A stretch of 43,751 nucleotides of DNA from Nitrososphaerota archaeon (GCA_027886885.1 JAPCJP010000013.1:1-43751); one strand, 5' to 3'. Numbered from the stretch's first letter, positions 7,863 to 15,396 are shown. A program made the numbers and translations. Notes: a model not told the origin generated them from the sequence alone.

Positions 7863-8972
7863 TCACCGACCCCCCTTCAGGGTGAGCGAGTGTGAACCGA
7901 GCTCCGTGTAGCCGACCGCCGAGACGACGCCGAAGGAAGCGACGTTCCAGAGGTCCCTGATGCCCTTGGCCCCGGCGTAGCCGAAGGAGGCGCGGAGCCC
8001 GTTGGCGATCCCGGAAAGGACGTCCTCGGTGGTACCGGCGTAGGGCACGTAGGCCTCTACCCCTTCGTCCAGGCCCTTCGCTGGGACGCTGTAGCGGTCG
8101 AGGGCGAACCTCGCTTTCCTCGCTGCAGCGCTCGCCATGCCTCTGTGCACCTTCATCTTCTTGCCGTTCCTGACCAGGACCTTGCTGGGGGACTCTTCCG
8201 CTCCGGCGAGCAATGAGCCGAGCATCACCGTCGAAGCCCCGGCGGCGAGCGCCAGGGAAGCGTCCCCCGCGCCACGGATCCCTCCGTCGGCTATTATGGG
8301 GACGTCCACGTTCTGTTCGTGAAGCGCCGTCCCGACCTCAGCGACCGCGAAGAGGGTGGGCGCTCCCACCCTGGTTACCTCCGAGGTGATACAGACCGAA
8401 CCTGAGCCTATGCCGACCCTGAAGCCGTCGACCCTGGGCAGTTCGGCGACGATATCGTGAACGGCCCTCCTGGTCCCGATGTTCCCCGCGATGAAATCCT
8501 TGCTCAGGTTGGGGAGGAGCTTCGCGGCGGCTCTCAGGACGTTGGAGTTGTGGAAGTGGGCTACATCGGCTACGAGGAAGTCCGCCACCTTGTCGAGGGC
8601 CTCTGAGCGCTTGGCGTCGAGGGGGGAAATGGACGCCCCGACCAATGGTGCGCCACGGGAATCCCTGCTCCTCGCTTCGACCTTCGAGGCCTTCACCTTC
8701 TTGACCTGCTCAACCTGGTCCTCGACGCTCAGATTGCGGTGGATGACCCCGGCTCCCCCCAGGCGGGCCATCTCGACGGCCATCCGCCACTCCGTCACGG
8801 TGTCCATGGGAGAGGAGACGAAGGGGAGCTCGAGGCTTATGTTCCTGGACAGGCGCGTCGTGAGCTTGATCTCCTTTGGCTCCACATCGCTCCTTCCAGG
8901 AAGAAGGATGAAGTCGCGGAACGTGAAGACGTTGGAGGCATTCTTTAGCTTGGAAACAAAACTTAGTGGCAA
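7863..8972 (-). CDS. guaB: IMP dehydrogenase lacking CBS domains
   Basis: Oxidises IMP to XMP, the step before GuaA encoded next to it. From TTG 8972 the protein has 369 residues. The catalytic loop is GIGSGSVCITSEV with Cys194, followed by ADGGIRGAGD and LGSLLAG. The flap keeps the Arg-Tyr pair (R293, Y294) that separates IMPDH from GMP reductase. The two CBS domains usual between the first strands are missing; the chain runs straight from the HRNLSVEDQ segment into the barrel. GTG 9017 is an alternative start, but a CTTATTAT box at 9018-9025 would place transcription start near 8996, and homologues begin near the TTG. Confidence 0.9.
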   Translation of the reverse strand: MPLSFVSKLKNASNVFTFRDFILLPGRSDVEPKEIKLTTRLSRNISLELPFVSSPMDTVTEWRMAVEMARLGGAGVIHRNLSVEDQVEQVKKVKASKVEARSRDSRGAPLVGASISPLDAKRSEALDKVADFLVADVAHFHNSNVLRAAAKLLPNLSKDFIAGNIGTRRAVHDIVAELPRVDGFRVGIGSGSVCITSEVTRVGAPTLFAVAEVGTALHEQNVDVPIIADGGIRGAGDASLALAAGASTVMLGSLLAGAEESPSKVLVRNGKKMKVHRGMASAAARKARFALDRYSVPAKGLDEGVEAYVPYAGTTEDVLSGIANGLRASFGYAGAKGIRDLWNVASFGVVSAVGYTELGSHSLTLKGGR

Positions 8973-9017
8973 GGTGACTCTTTTTTCTCCTTGCCAAAGA
9001 TTGCACTCCAAGGTCAC

Positions 9018-9025
9018 ATAATAAG
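9018..9025 (-). promoter_or_regulatory. TATA-like box before guaB
   Basis: CTTATTAT on the minus strand. A start of transcription about 26 bases on gives a leader of roughly 24 bases containing AAGGAG (8992-8987) ahead of TTG 8972. It would drive the whole purine/pentose run. Confidence 0.45.
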
Positions 9026-9072
9026 GCTTGCGAAGGGTCGCACTGACTAATCTTCGTATGGTGGGATGGGGG

Positions 9073-9310
9073 CTTAAGTAGGCTTTGAGCGTATAATATC
9101 GCGTGAGGACGGGTCATGTATGAATCCGTCTGATATCGGTAAGTGGGCGGTTGAGGTTCGACCGTTCACTCAAAACAAGGGCCTGCAAGTGAAGCAGTGG
9201 TACAGGAACGTGCGGGAAGAAGGAAGCTCCCTCAAAGAGGAGCCGCCAATCCTGAAAGTCGATGCAGGCAAGTCCGCGAGTCTTCCCAAACGAAGACTGG
9301 ACAGAACCCG
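9073..9310 (+). repeat. Small dispersed element, copy 1 (with promoter)
   Basis: This stretch matches the minus strand of 38190-38428. The shared parts are a TATA-like CTTAAGTA (9073-9080), GAGGACGGGTCA, a 40-base identical core (about 9136-9175), then CAATCCT.A.AGTCGATGC and CGAAGACT.GACAGAAC further on. The distance from the GCTTAA box to GAGGAC is 27 bases in both copies. It lies in the intergenic space upstream of guaB, on the opposite strand. No terminal inverted repeats or target duplications were seen. It may be a mobile remnant, a small paralogous gene or a structured RNA gene. Confidence 0.75.
9103..9123 (+). CDS. Candidate six-residue micro-ORF in element copy 1
   Basis: GTG AGG ACG GGT CAT GTA TGA encodes MRTGHV. 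The GTG lies 26 bases after the TATA centre, the position expected for a leaderless start, and the stop overlaps the ATG of the next small ORF (ATGA). Copy 2 encodes the same peptide from ATG, with only synonymous changes (CAC, GTG). Whether it is translated is unknown; the same bases also form a palindrome. Confidence 0.35.
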   Translation: MRTGHV

Positions 9311-9368
9311 AAGGCCTACGGGTCGATGCAATTGTGAGAATTTAGGCCAAATCGGCCCCAATGGGTGA
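9120..9368 (+). CDS. Small basic protein of element copy 1, unknown
   Basis: 82 residues beginning MNPSDIGKWAVEVRPF, rich in Lys and Arg, with no recognised domain. The ATG overlaps the micro-ORF stop. In copy 2 the same frame reads VNPSDVGKWAVEVRPF but stops after 26 residues, and a later ILRVDASK segment matches ILKVDAGK here in a shifted frame. This suggests that copy 1 is the better preserved of two related small genes. It could also be a chance frame through an RNA gene. Confidence 0.4.
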   Translation: MNPSDIGKWAVEVRPFTQNKGLQVKQWYRNVREEGSSLKEEPPILKVDAGKSASLPKRRLDRTRRPTGRCNCENLGQIGPNG

Positions 9369-9413
9369 ATTCCCCACGCTAAGGGGAAACGCGATGTCTG
9401 ACTTCCCTTTCAA

Positions 9414-9728
9414 TTAGGAAACCGTTGGGTTTACTTTGCTTCTTGGAACGTACTGAGACCCTGGGGTCGCGACATAGATGTATCCCTTGTTGATAGTCAG
9501 GCCGAAGTCCTTGCCCAGAGCGCTGACAATCTCCCCAACCCGGTCAGGGGCGACGAAGATGTTTAGCGCTTGTTTGTACTGGACCGGGTTCCCCAGAGTG
9601 TAGAAGCTCGTCGAGTTGTACGTCCCTCCCACATGCTCGGCCGCTTTGACTCCGATATCGTAGGCTTTCTGCGGGTCGACCTCCTCAAGCAATATGAACC
9701 AAACCTGTACTCCCTTCCTCTCTTCCAT
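9414..9728 (-). CDS. Small conserved-looking protein, unknown
   Basis: 104 residues from ATG 9728 (TTG 9734 gives two more). It has an alternating beta-alpha pattern: a strand VQVWFILLEEV, a helix DPQKAYDIGVKAAEHV, a strand ALNIFVA, a helix PDRVGEIVSALGKDF, and a strand KGYIYVAT. This resembles a small ferredoxin-like or ACT-like alpha/beta fold, but no catalytic residues are evident. It follows the opine-dehydrogenase-like gene after about 76 bases on the same strand. Function not assigned. Confidence 0.6.
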   Translation of the reverse strand: MEERKGVQVWFILLEEVDPQKAYDIGVKAAEHVGGTYNSTSFYTLGNPVQYKQALNIFVAPDRVGEIVSALGKDFGLTINKGYIYVATPGSQYVPRSKVNPTVS

Positions 9729-9804
9729 CGCCAAGGTCTTGACGTATTCGAGACTGGCCTGGGACTCTTAGGCCTTTCGGACCTCGACAGCGATGTTGCT
9801 CGCC

Positions 9805-10905
9805 TCAGGGCTGACCCCGGTTGACGCGCTCGACCATCTGCTTCGGGCTGAGACCCTCCAGTCCGATTTGCTTCAGGGTCAGTCCGGTGCTCCAGTAGTC
9901 GATTCCTTGGAGCGCTCCGATTACTTCGACCACGGCCCTGCTGATTGTGGCTGGCTCATCGACCTGGTCTGCCATCGCCGTGAGCGGGACGTAGAAGTAA
10001 CCGATGTCCTCGCGCAAAAGGGCGTTGTGGAACTCCACGGGTGTCGGCATGGCAGCGTGCTCCGACTTCCTTAGGGCCTCGGCGATGTTTCGTCCGCCGT
10101 AGCCGTAGGTCTTCTTGAACCAGTCGAACTCGCTCTCGCTCTCGACCCCGAGCCTCGAAGCCACACGCAGCCTCTCCTCGTCGCACGCCTCGACCAACCT
10201 GGCCCCGGGTTCGGAGGCCTCGGAGTAGAAGTTGAAGCTCTTCCGCCCATCGAAGACCTTGCCCGCGATGGGTATGGTCATCGGAGCGTGAATCGGCGGG
10301 TTGCCAGCTGCGAAATTCGTCCACAGCACGTTCGGGACCCTCTTTGTCTGGGGGTAGAGCTTTCTGAAAATAGAGAAGGTGTCCCCGGTCCGGTTTCCTG
10401 GGAAGGCCGCGAGCTTCATCTCTCTCTTTTTCCTTAGGATGTGCGTACTCACCGGACCAAGTTTTTCCGCCGCATATGGCATTATATTCGTCTCAGCTAT
10501 CACGACCTCGTCCAGTCCTGCCTCCGTCAAGAGCGGAGAAAACCTCAGGGACGACCAGTAACCCGTGTTGAAGACGACCTTCTCTCCCCCGACCAGGAAC
10601 GGGAGGATTGCCTCGAAGAACGCTTGGTGCCCGAACGCAGGCGCGGTGATCATGATCATGTCTGCATTTTCCACGGCTTCCTCGGGGTCGCTGCCTATGG
10701 AGCTCAGCCTTGCAAACCCCGTCTTTCCGGATTGCGTGTCGCCGGTGAGGTCGATGCCGCCCTTGCGCCGGATTCCCTCCACGTTCGTCCGCAATCGGGC
10801 CAGCTCGAAGAGCCTCACGTCATGACCCATGAGGGCCAGGTCTGCGGCTATCGCCGTCCCTGCCCTTCCGCCCCCGCAGACCGCGATGCTGAGCCGCTCC
10901 GACAT
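9805..10905 (-). CDS. Opine-dehydrogenase-like NAD(P) oxidoreductase
   Basis: 366 residues of the octopine/nopaline dehydrogenase family, which reductively couple an amino acid to an alpha-keto acid or run the reverse. The N-terminus has the dinucleotide-binding motif CGGGRAGTAIAADL followed by a strand ending in an acidic residue (RLFELA). The C-terminal catalytic domain has the conserved NPPIHAPMTI stretch with the active-site histidine, and ESEFDWFKKTYGYGG. The ATG lies four bases after the stop of the PhyH dioxygenase gene, so the two are co-transcribed. The substrate is unknown. Confidence 0.82.
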   Translation of the reverse strand: MSERLSIAVCGGGRAGTAIAADLALMGHDVRLFELARLRTNVEGIRRKGGIDLTGDTQSGKTGFARLSSIGSDPEEAVENADMIMITAPAFGHQAFFEAILPFLVGGEKVVFNTGYWSSLRFSPLLTEAGLDEVVIAETNIMPYAAEKLGPVSTHILRKKREMKLAAFPGNRTGDTFSIFRKLYPQTKRVPNVLWTNFAAGNPPIHAPMTIPIAGKVFDGRKSFNFYSEASEPGARLVEACDEERLRVASRLGVESESEFDWFKKTYGYGGRNIAEALRKSEHAAMPTPVEFHNALLREDIGYFYVPLTAMADQVDEPATISRAVVEVIGALQGIDYWSTGLTLKQIGLEGLSPKQMVERVNRGQP

Positions 10906-10909
10906 GGCT

Positions 10910-11974
10910 TCAGGTGGGGGTCATGGACTTTAGGCTCTTTCGCGCTCCTTCAATCCGTCGCCTCAGGGTCTTTCCTTTAGTACGTGCGGGCCCCTCGACG
11001 AAGAGCCGGTTCCGGATGGTCGAAGCCATGCTGGGGTCGATCTTGAGCTTCTTGAGCCCCAGGTCCAATTCCTGGTAGTAGGCGTAGATGTACTCGATCT
11101 TCTTGTCGGCCCTCCAGATTTTTGGCGCCCCCCTCTTGGCGTAACGAAAGTCGGCCGAGAGCCTGAAGACCTTGGAAGAGTTGGGCAGTCCTCTGTGGAG
11201 CATCTGGGGCTGGAATATGATTACGTCCCCGGGGATGTAGTCGGACCGGAGGAGCGTCTTCTTGCCTTGAGCGGGCTCCGAATTCCCGGACGCCGGAATC
11301 GCCCCGAGCCTCACCCACCGTCTGAGCTCCGCCTGGTCGATCGGCGCCCCCATGTCTTCCCCCTTGAGGGTATAGTGCTTGTAGAAGCCAGACTTGTGGG
11401 ACCCTTTCACCAAGAAGAGACCACCCACATCCTCGGTGATCTTCATGACTGGCACCCAGACGGTGTAGAACGGAAAGGCCGAGCCGTCCGGGTATCTTAG
11501 AGTCTCGTGGTCTTGATGCGAAGCGAACGACGTCCCCGCGGGATTCTTGGCGTACTTTCGCAGGACCTCGGCCTTGGTTGGCGGCACGGCCCGGAGCCTG
11601 TCGTCGTTCTCGCCCATCGAGTACGCCTCCCCTCCGAATAGGGTCCCGAGAACGTCGAGGAGCTCCTTTGAGGTATACAGCTTCCGAAGAGACTCTAGGC
11701 TCGCCACCGCTCGGATGACCGCGCCTCTGGGCGGGAGCGGGGAAAAGTCCTCGCCTTTCTGCTCCTTTCCCGACCACACCGGGGAGGTCGTGGCACCTGG
11801 GACCACATATCCATGGGCCTTCAATATCCGAATGAAATCATCCAGTACCGCGTTCACAGTCTCCCTGTCGAGGAAATTCCTCAGGAAGACGTAGCCGTCC
11901 TCAGACATCCGCCGCGTCAATTCTCGCGAGTCACCGACCTGGCTCGAGGAATCTCGGAGATTCGAGAACCCCAT
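10910..11974 (-). CDS. Phytanoyl-CoA dioxygenase (PhyH) family protein
   Basis: 354-residue Fe(II)/2-oxoglutarate oxygenase of the PhyH family. The metal triad is visible as H153 and D155 (HQDHE) and H260 (MLHRGLP), with R271 (FRLSADFRY) placed to bind 2-oxoglutarate. The family hydroxylates acyl chains, small molecules and peptides, so the substrate is open. The ATG at 11974 lies about 30 bases after a TATA-like GGGATTTATCG (12000-12010), fitting a leaderless message. It forms a two-gene unit with the opine-dehydrogenase-like gene; the luciferase-like gene is divergent. Confidence 0.85.
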   Translation of the reverse strand: MGFSNLRDSSSQVGDSRELTRRMSEDGYVFLRNFLDRETVNAVLDDFIRILKAHGYVVPGATTSPVWSGKEQKGEDFSPLPPRGAVIRAVASLESLRKLYTSKELLDVLGTLFGGEAYSMGENDDRLRAVPPTKAEVLRKYAKNPAGTSFASHQDHETLRYPDGSAFPFYTVWVPVMKITEDVGGLFLVKGSHKSGFYKHYTLKGEDMGAPIDQAELRRWVRLGAIPASGNSEPAQGKKTLLRSDYIPGDVIIFQPQMLHRGLPNSSKVFRLSADFRYAKRGAPKIWRADKKIEYIYAYYQELDLGLKKLKIDPSMASTIRNRLFVEGPARTKGKTLRRRIEGARKSLKSMTPT

Positions 11975-11999
11975 GACGGCACCGAATGTCTCGACCCGA

Positions 12000-12010
12000 C
12001 GATAAATCCC
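12000..12010 (-). promoter_or_regulatory. TATA-like box before PhyH gene
   Basis: GGGATTTATCG on the minus strand, centred 31 bases before the ATG at 11974. The same A/T block lies between the divergent PhyH and luciferase-like genes. Confidence 0.5.
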
Positions 12011-12111
12011 TTTGGATAGGCCGGAAAGACATAACTACGGTCTTCGGGGCCGACCCAATATGACTGCATCCAGTGCGCCTTCCTCCGGCGGACGAGGAGT
12101 CTGACGCATCG

Positions 12112-13035
12112 ATGAAGTTCGGGGTCGCAGTCCCAAATTACGGCGAGAATCTTTCCGTCGATGGCATGCTGACCGTCGCCAAGACGGCCGAGGAGTTCGG
12201 TTTCGACTCGGTCTGGACGACGGATCACATTCTCATGCCGAAGGCAAGCGGGACGCCCTACGAAAGAATCTTCGAGAGCATCTCGTCGCTCGCCTTCCTG
12301 GCTGCGAGCACCAACCGCGTGCAGCTCGGGGTGTCCGCCCTCATCGTGGCGTTGAGGAACCCCGTCATAGCGGCGAAGCAGCTCGCGACCATAGACGCCC
12401 TGAGCGGGGGAAGGCTCTTGTTCGCCGTGGGCGTGGGCTGGAACCCCAAGGAATTCAGCAACCTCGGCTCGGACTTTGGGGACCGGGGTGCCAGGGTCGA
12501 CGAATCGATCAGACTGATGAGGGAGCTCTTCGAAGGCATCACCACGTTCAACGGACAGAGGACGGGAATCGAGTTCAAGGACGCTGTCTTCGACCCTCGG
12601 CCGAGCCACAGGGTCCCCATCTGGATAGGCGGGACGAGCCCGGCTGCCATGAAGCGCGCCGCGACGATAGGGGACGCGTGGCACCCAAACATCTCCCCCC
12701 TCGAAGATTTTCGCAGGCAGGTCGCATCGTTCAGAGGGGTCACCGGGGGGTCCGAAAAGCCGATTCACGTTCGCATCGGGCTCAACCCGACGAGCACGAC
12801 CACGGAGTACGTCGGCGCCCAGGGGGACCGTCGGCTGCAGTTCTGCGGCGACCGTGAGGCGAATCGAATCATCCTAAACACCCTAGAGGAGCTCCGGGTC
12901 GAAGGCATAGTAGTAGCGACAAACCCCACAGGCAAGGCCTCCATCGAGGACCAGGTCGAAGGGCTGAAGCTGGTTCGGAATCAGCTTATGCTTTCCCGGT
13001 CCACCTCGGACTCCTCGCCTCGGCCGGTCAAGTAG
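12112..13035 (+). CDS. Luciferase-like (probably F420-dependent) oxidoreductase
   Basis: TIM-barrel LLM-class flavin/F420 enzyme, 307 residues from ATG 12112 (MKFGVAVPNYG is the normal family start; a GTG at 12073 would add thirteen atypical residues). Family features: FDSVWTTDHIL, LGVSALIVALRNPVIAAKQ, LSGGRLLFAVGVGW, and PIWIGGTSPAA. F420 use is inferred from the family and likely lineage. It is divergent from the opine-dehydrogenase/PhyH pair and may belong to the same small metabolic unit. Its 3' end overlaps the convergent membrane-protein gene by 55 bases. Confidence 0.85.
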   Translation: MKFGVAVPNYGENLSVDGMLTVAKTAEEFGFDSVWTTDHILMPKASGTPYERIFESISSLAFLAASTNRVQLGVSALIVALRNPVIAAKQLATIDALSGGRLLFAVGVGWNPKEFSNLGSDFGDRGARVDESIRLMRELFEGITTFNGQRTGIEFKDAVFDPRPSHRVPIWIGGTSPAAMKRAATIGDAWHPNISPLEDFRRQVASFRGVTGGSEKPIHVRIGLNPTSTTTEYVGAQGDRRLQFCGDREANRIILNTLEELRVEGIVVATNPTGKASIEDQVEGLKLVRNQLMLSRSTSDSSPRPVK

Positions 13036-13649
13036 GCACCGAAGGACAACGTCGCCAGCAAAGTCGGGTACGCCACAAGGCGCTCCATCTCTCCCTGACC
13101 GAGGCCTAGATAGGTGTCGGTAGCGTACAGGGCGAGGGAGACGAGGGTTACGACGCCGAGGACGACGAAGAGGTAGGAGATTGGAGGTCGCGCCGACCTG
13201 AAAGAGAGGACTGCGCCGATGCCCCCGAAGAAGAATGCGATGAAACTGACGATTGTGTGAAGGGAACCGGTCGTCTCAGGGAACAGGGCCACGCCCATCA
13301 CCCCCGCCGCAGAGAGCATCATGACCGCGCCGAGAGATCTTCTCACGGAGAGGAGAACCCCGTAGCCCCCGACGAACGCGAGGAGACCGAGCAGGAAGAC
13401 CGAGACGTCGAAGATGATAGCGCTAGGATAGTAGATGGTGCAAACCCTCGTGCTTGAACTCCCGAGCGAGGAGACACTGGCGCTACTGGTCCTGCAGGTC
13501 GCGCCAAGATCGCTGATCGTCTGAAGGGAGGCGCTGTAGCCAGGATACTCTGCTTCGGCTATCGTCAGGGCCGGGATGAACTGGGCGACCCCGAGGCAGA
13601 GAAGGAGGCCTGCCAGCTTGGGGAGTCTTCGTGCATCTGGTCTCTTCAG
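12981..13649 (-). CDS. DUF998-like membrane protein
   Basis: About 220 residues with roughly six hydrophobic segments, starting at LAGLLLCLGVAQFIP. The first loop holds YPGYS and QTISDLGA, the pattern typical of DUF998 proteins, with a Cys pair (TCRTSS and RVCTIYY) in the outer loop. No ATG, GTG or TTG lies in frame between the upstream gene and the first membrane segment. The best candidate is CTG at 13649, overlapping the upstream stop as CTGA. It is encoded directly after the nucleotidyltransferase gene. Function unknown. Confidence 0.7.
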   Translation of the reverse strand: MKRPDARRLPKLAGLLLCLGVAQFIPALTIAEAEYPGYSASLQTISDLGATCRTSSASVSSLGSSSTRVCTIYYPSAIIFDVSVFLLGLLAFVGGYGVLLSVRRSLGAVMMLSAAGVMGVALFPETTGSLHTIVSFIAFFFGGIGAVLSFRSARPPISYLFVVLGVVTLVSLALYATDTYLGLGQGEMERLVAYPTLLATLSFGAYLTGRGEESEVDRESIS

Positions 13650-14353
13650 AGGGACCGCCTGGCCTTGACCTGTTTTTCCGCCTCGTGGAGGTCCTTTATG
13701 GAATCGATGAGCGCCCAGAAACCCTTGAACGGATACGAGAGCACGCCTCCATCCTTCGCCAGGACGGGGAAGGTCTCCCTCTCGATGTCGCCCTTGTCGG
13801 GCAGGTGTCCGATGACCTTGGAGGAGTTTATGACGTAAATCCCACCATTTATCCACACGTCAGGGAAATCGGGCTTCTCCTCGAACTTGCGGACTATCTT
13901 CTCCTTGTCGATCCTGATGACACCGAAGCGAGACCGATAAGGGACGACGAGGAGGGTGGCCGCAGGCCTCGCGTCTGAGTTGTCGTGCGCCGAGACCATC
14001 CTCTTCAGGGGGAGCGCCGTCAGTATGTCTCCATTGGTCACGATGACGTTCCCTTCCGTCACCCCGAGGTGCTTCAGACCCTTCTTGATCGCGCCCCCGG
14101 TGCCCAGGGGAGTGTCTTCCACGCTGTACTCGACCCGGACACCGTGGTAATCGTTTCCGAAGTGCTGCTTCAGCCTTTGCCACTTGTAACCGCAAAGGAA
14201 GACGACCTCGTCGAGCTTCACGCTCTTCCTGAGCCAATCGATCTGCCACTCGGCTATGGGCTTCCCGTTGAGAGCCACCAGGGGTTTCGGCTTGTCGTCG
14301 GTGAGAGGCCGGAGCCGGAGGCCTTGCCCTCCCGATAGGATCAGCGCCTTCAA
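13646..14353 (-). CDS. Sugar-phosphate nucleotidyltransferase
   Basis: 235-residue NDP-sugar pyrophosphorylase. The N-terminal signature GGQGLRLRPLT with KPKPL (phosphate and nucleotide binding) is intact, as are LGTGGAIKKG, NGD (metal), FEEKP and the INGGIYV segment. There is no left-handed beta-helix extension, so it is the short glucose-1-phosphate/mannose-1-phosphate type; the sugar cannot be told. Start TTG 14353 lies about 32 bases after a TATA-like ACTTTATCAG (14381-14390). It probably supplies activated sugar for surface glycans. Confidence 0.88.
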   Translation of the reverse strand: MKALILSGGQGLRLRPLTDDKPKPLVALNGKPIAEWQIDWLRKSVKLDEVVFLCGYKWQRLKQHFGNDYHGVRVEYSVEDTPLGTGGAIKKGLKHLGVTEGNVIVTNGDILTALPLKRMVSAHDNSDARPAATLLVVPYRSRFGVIRIDKEKIVRKFEEKPDFPDVWINGGIYVINSSKVIGHLPDKGDIERETFPVLAKDGGVLSYPFKGFWALIDSIKDLHEAEKQVKARRSL

Positions 14354-14405
14354 CTTGGCAGGTGTCGGCCCATGGATTTCCTGATAAAGTTTGGTATCGT
14401 CGGGA

Positions 14406-15356
14406 CTAGTTGGCTTCGCTGACTCTCTTCAGCACCCGCAAGCAGGTGAGGGTGATCCATTTGCTCGGGCGGCCTTTGCGCTCGAGGGCGAATTGTGTGG
14501 GCTTGCGCTTGAGGGTGTAACCGGCGCCTGGTCCCATATCAGGGTGGACGGCGTCGAGACTCAAGGTCCCGTCGGGTCGTCGCTTCTCCCCCAATAGCCG
14601 CAGAGCAGGCCGGAGACGCTTGTCGCCACCATGTCCGAGCGAGGTAATCACGTCCAAACCGACCAGGATGTCATAGTAGTAGTGTATCGGGTAGTGGAAC
14701 CGGAACCAGGGTTCATAGCGCCTGCCTTGTCTGAAGAGCCGTCGTTCGAGATAGAATTCTGCCCCTCTCTCGGCCGACCTCTTCATCTTCCTGGACCAAA
14801 GCGCCCTAGGCAGAGCAGAGTAGGCGGCGAGAGCTTCCCAACAGTCGAGCGAACCGGTCTTAGAAGGAAAGCAGTGCCACCCGCCGTCGTCCTTCTGGTC
14901 CTCGACCAGCCAGTCGAAGATCCTCCGGACCCGTTCGTCTTCACCCATGCCTAGGTTCGTGAGCGCCCTTGCAAAGTTCCCTAGGACGCAGACCTCCCTG
15001 TCCTCCTTCAGGAGCCTGTCGTCCGCGAGCCACTCCTTTACGTACAAGCCCAGCCCGGCCTTCAACTCGGGCTCGTTCCCGATGAGCCCCAAGTCGGAGA
15101 GCACCAGCATGCGCCAGTTGGTCGCGATGTACTTTGGATAGTAGAGCCCTTTCTCGTTCGGGGCCCAGTGGCCGTCCGGTCTCTCCTTGTCGAGTATGTC
15201 CTTGACCCATCCTCGCCGCGCAATAGCGCGACGTGCCTCCTGCACCTCCGGGTCGGTCTCGGGACGGTCGAGCAGGTGGACCAGCGTCAGGTACCTGACG
15301 GACGGTTGCTCCCCCTCTAGGAGCCACCGAAGCACCCTCTCCTCGGTCGAGCTCAA
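14406..15356 (-). CDS. Alpha-alpha toroid (terpenoid cyclase/prenyltransferase-like) protein
   Basis: About 316 residues of helical repeats with QKDDGGWHCFPSK and other DG-W-type turns (PDGHWAPN, RPDGTLSLD) typical of squalene-cyclase/prenyltransferase-fold repeats. No DxDD cyclase motif is visible, so it is probably not a cyclase. TTG 15356 is chosen because a TATA-like CTGCTTAATTTC (15379-15390) lies 28 bases upstream, between this gene and the MTHFR stop; a GTG at 15461 would overlap MTHFR by 65 bases. Function unknown. Confidence 0.65.
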   Translation of the reverse strand: MSSTEERVLRWLLEGEQPSVRYLTLVHLLDRPETDPEVQEARRAIARRGWVKDILDKERPDGHWAPNEKGLYYPKYIATNWRMLVLSDLGLIGNEPELKAGLGLYVKEWLADDRLLKEDREVCVLGNFARALTNLGMGEDERVRRIFDWLVEDQKDDGGWHCFPSKTGSLDCWEALAAYSALPRALWSRKMKRSAERGAEFYLERRLFRQGRRYEPWFRFHYPIHYYYDILVGLDVITSLGHGGDKRLRPALRLLGEKRRPDGTLSLDAVHPDMGPGAGYTLKRKPTQFALERKGRPSKWITLTCLRVLKRVSEAN

Positions 15357-15396
15357 CGGCGCGGGTACTTGCTTCCGTGAAATTAAGCAGTACGGT

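Noticed and set aside
9136-9180. Resemblance of GAGGTTCGACC in the repeated element to a tRNA T-arm
   Set aside because: No acceptor, D or anticodon arm can be folded around it, so it is not a tRNA or clear tRNA fragment.
12060-12104. Short ATG frame (14 codons) just before the luciferase-like gene
   Set aside because: It could be a leaderless upstream ORF after ATAACTA, but there is no second copy or conservation to support it.
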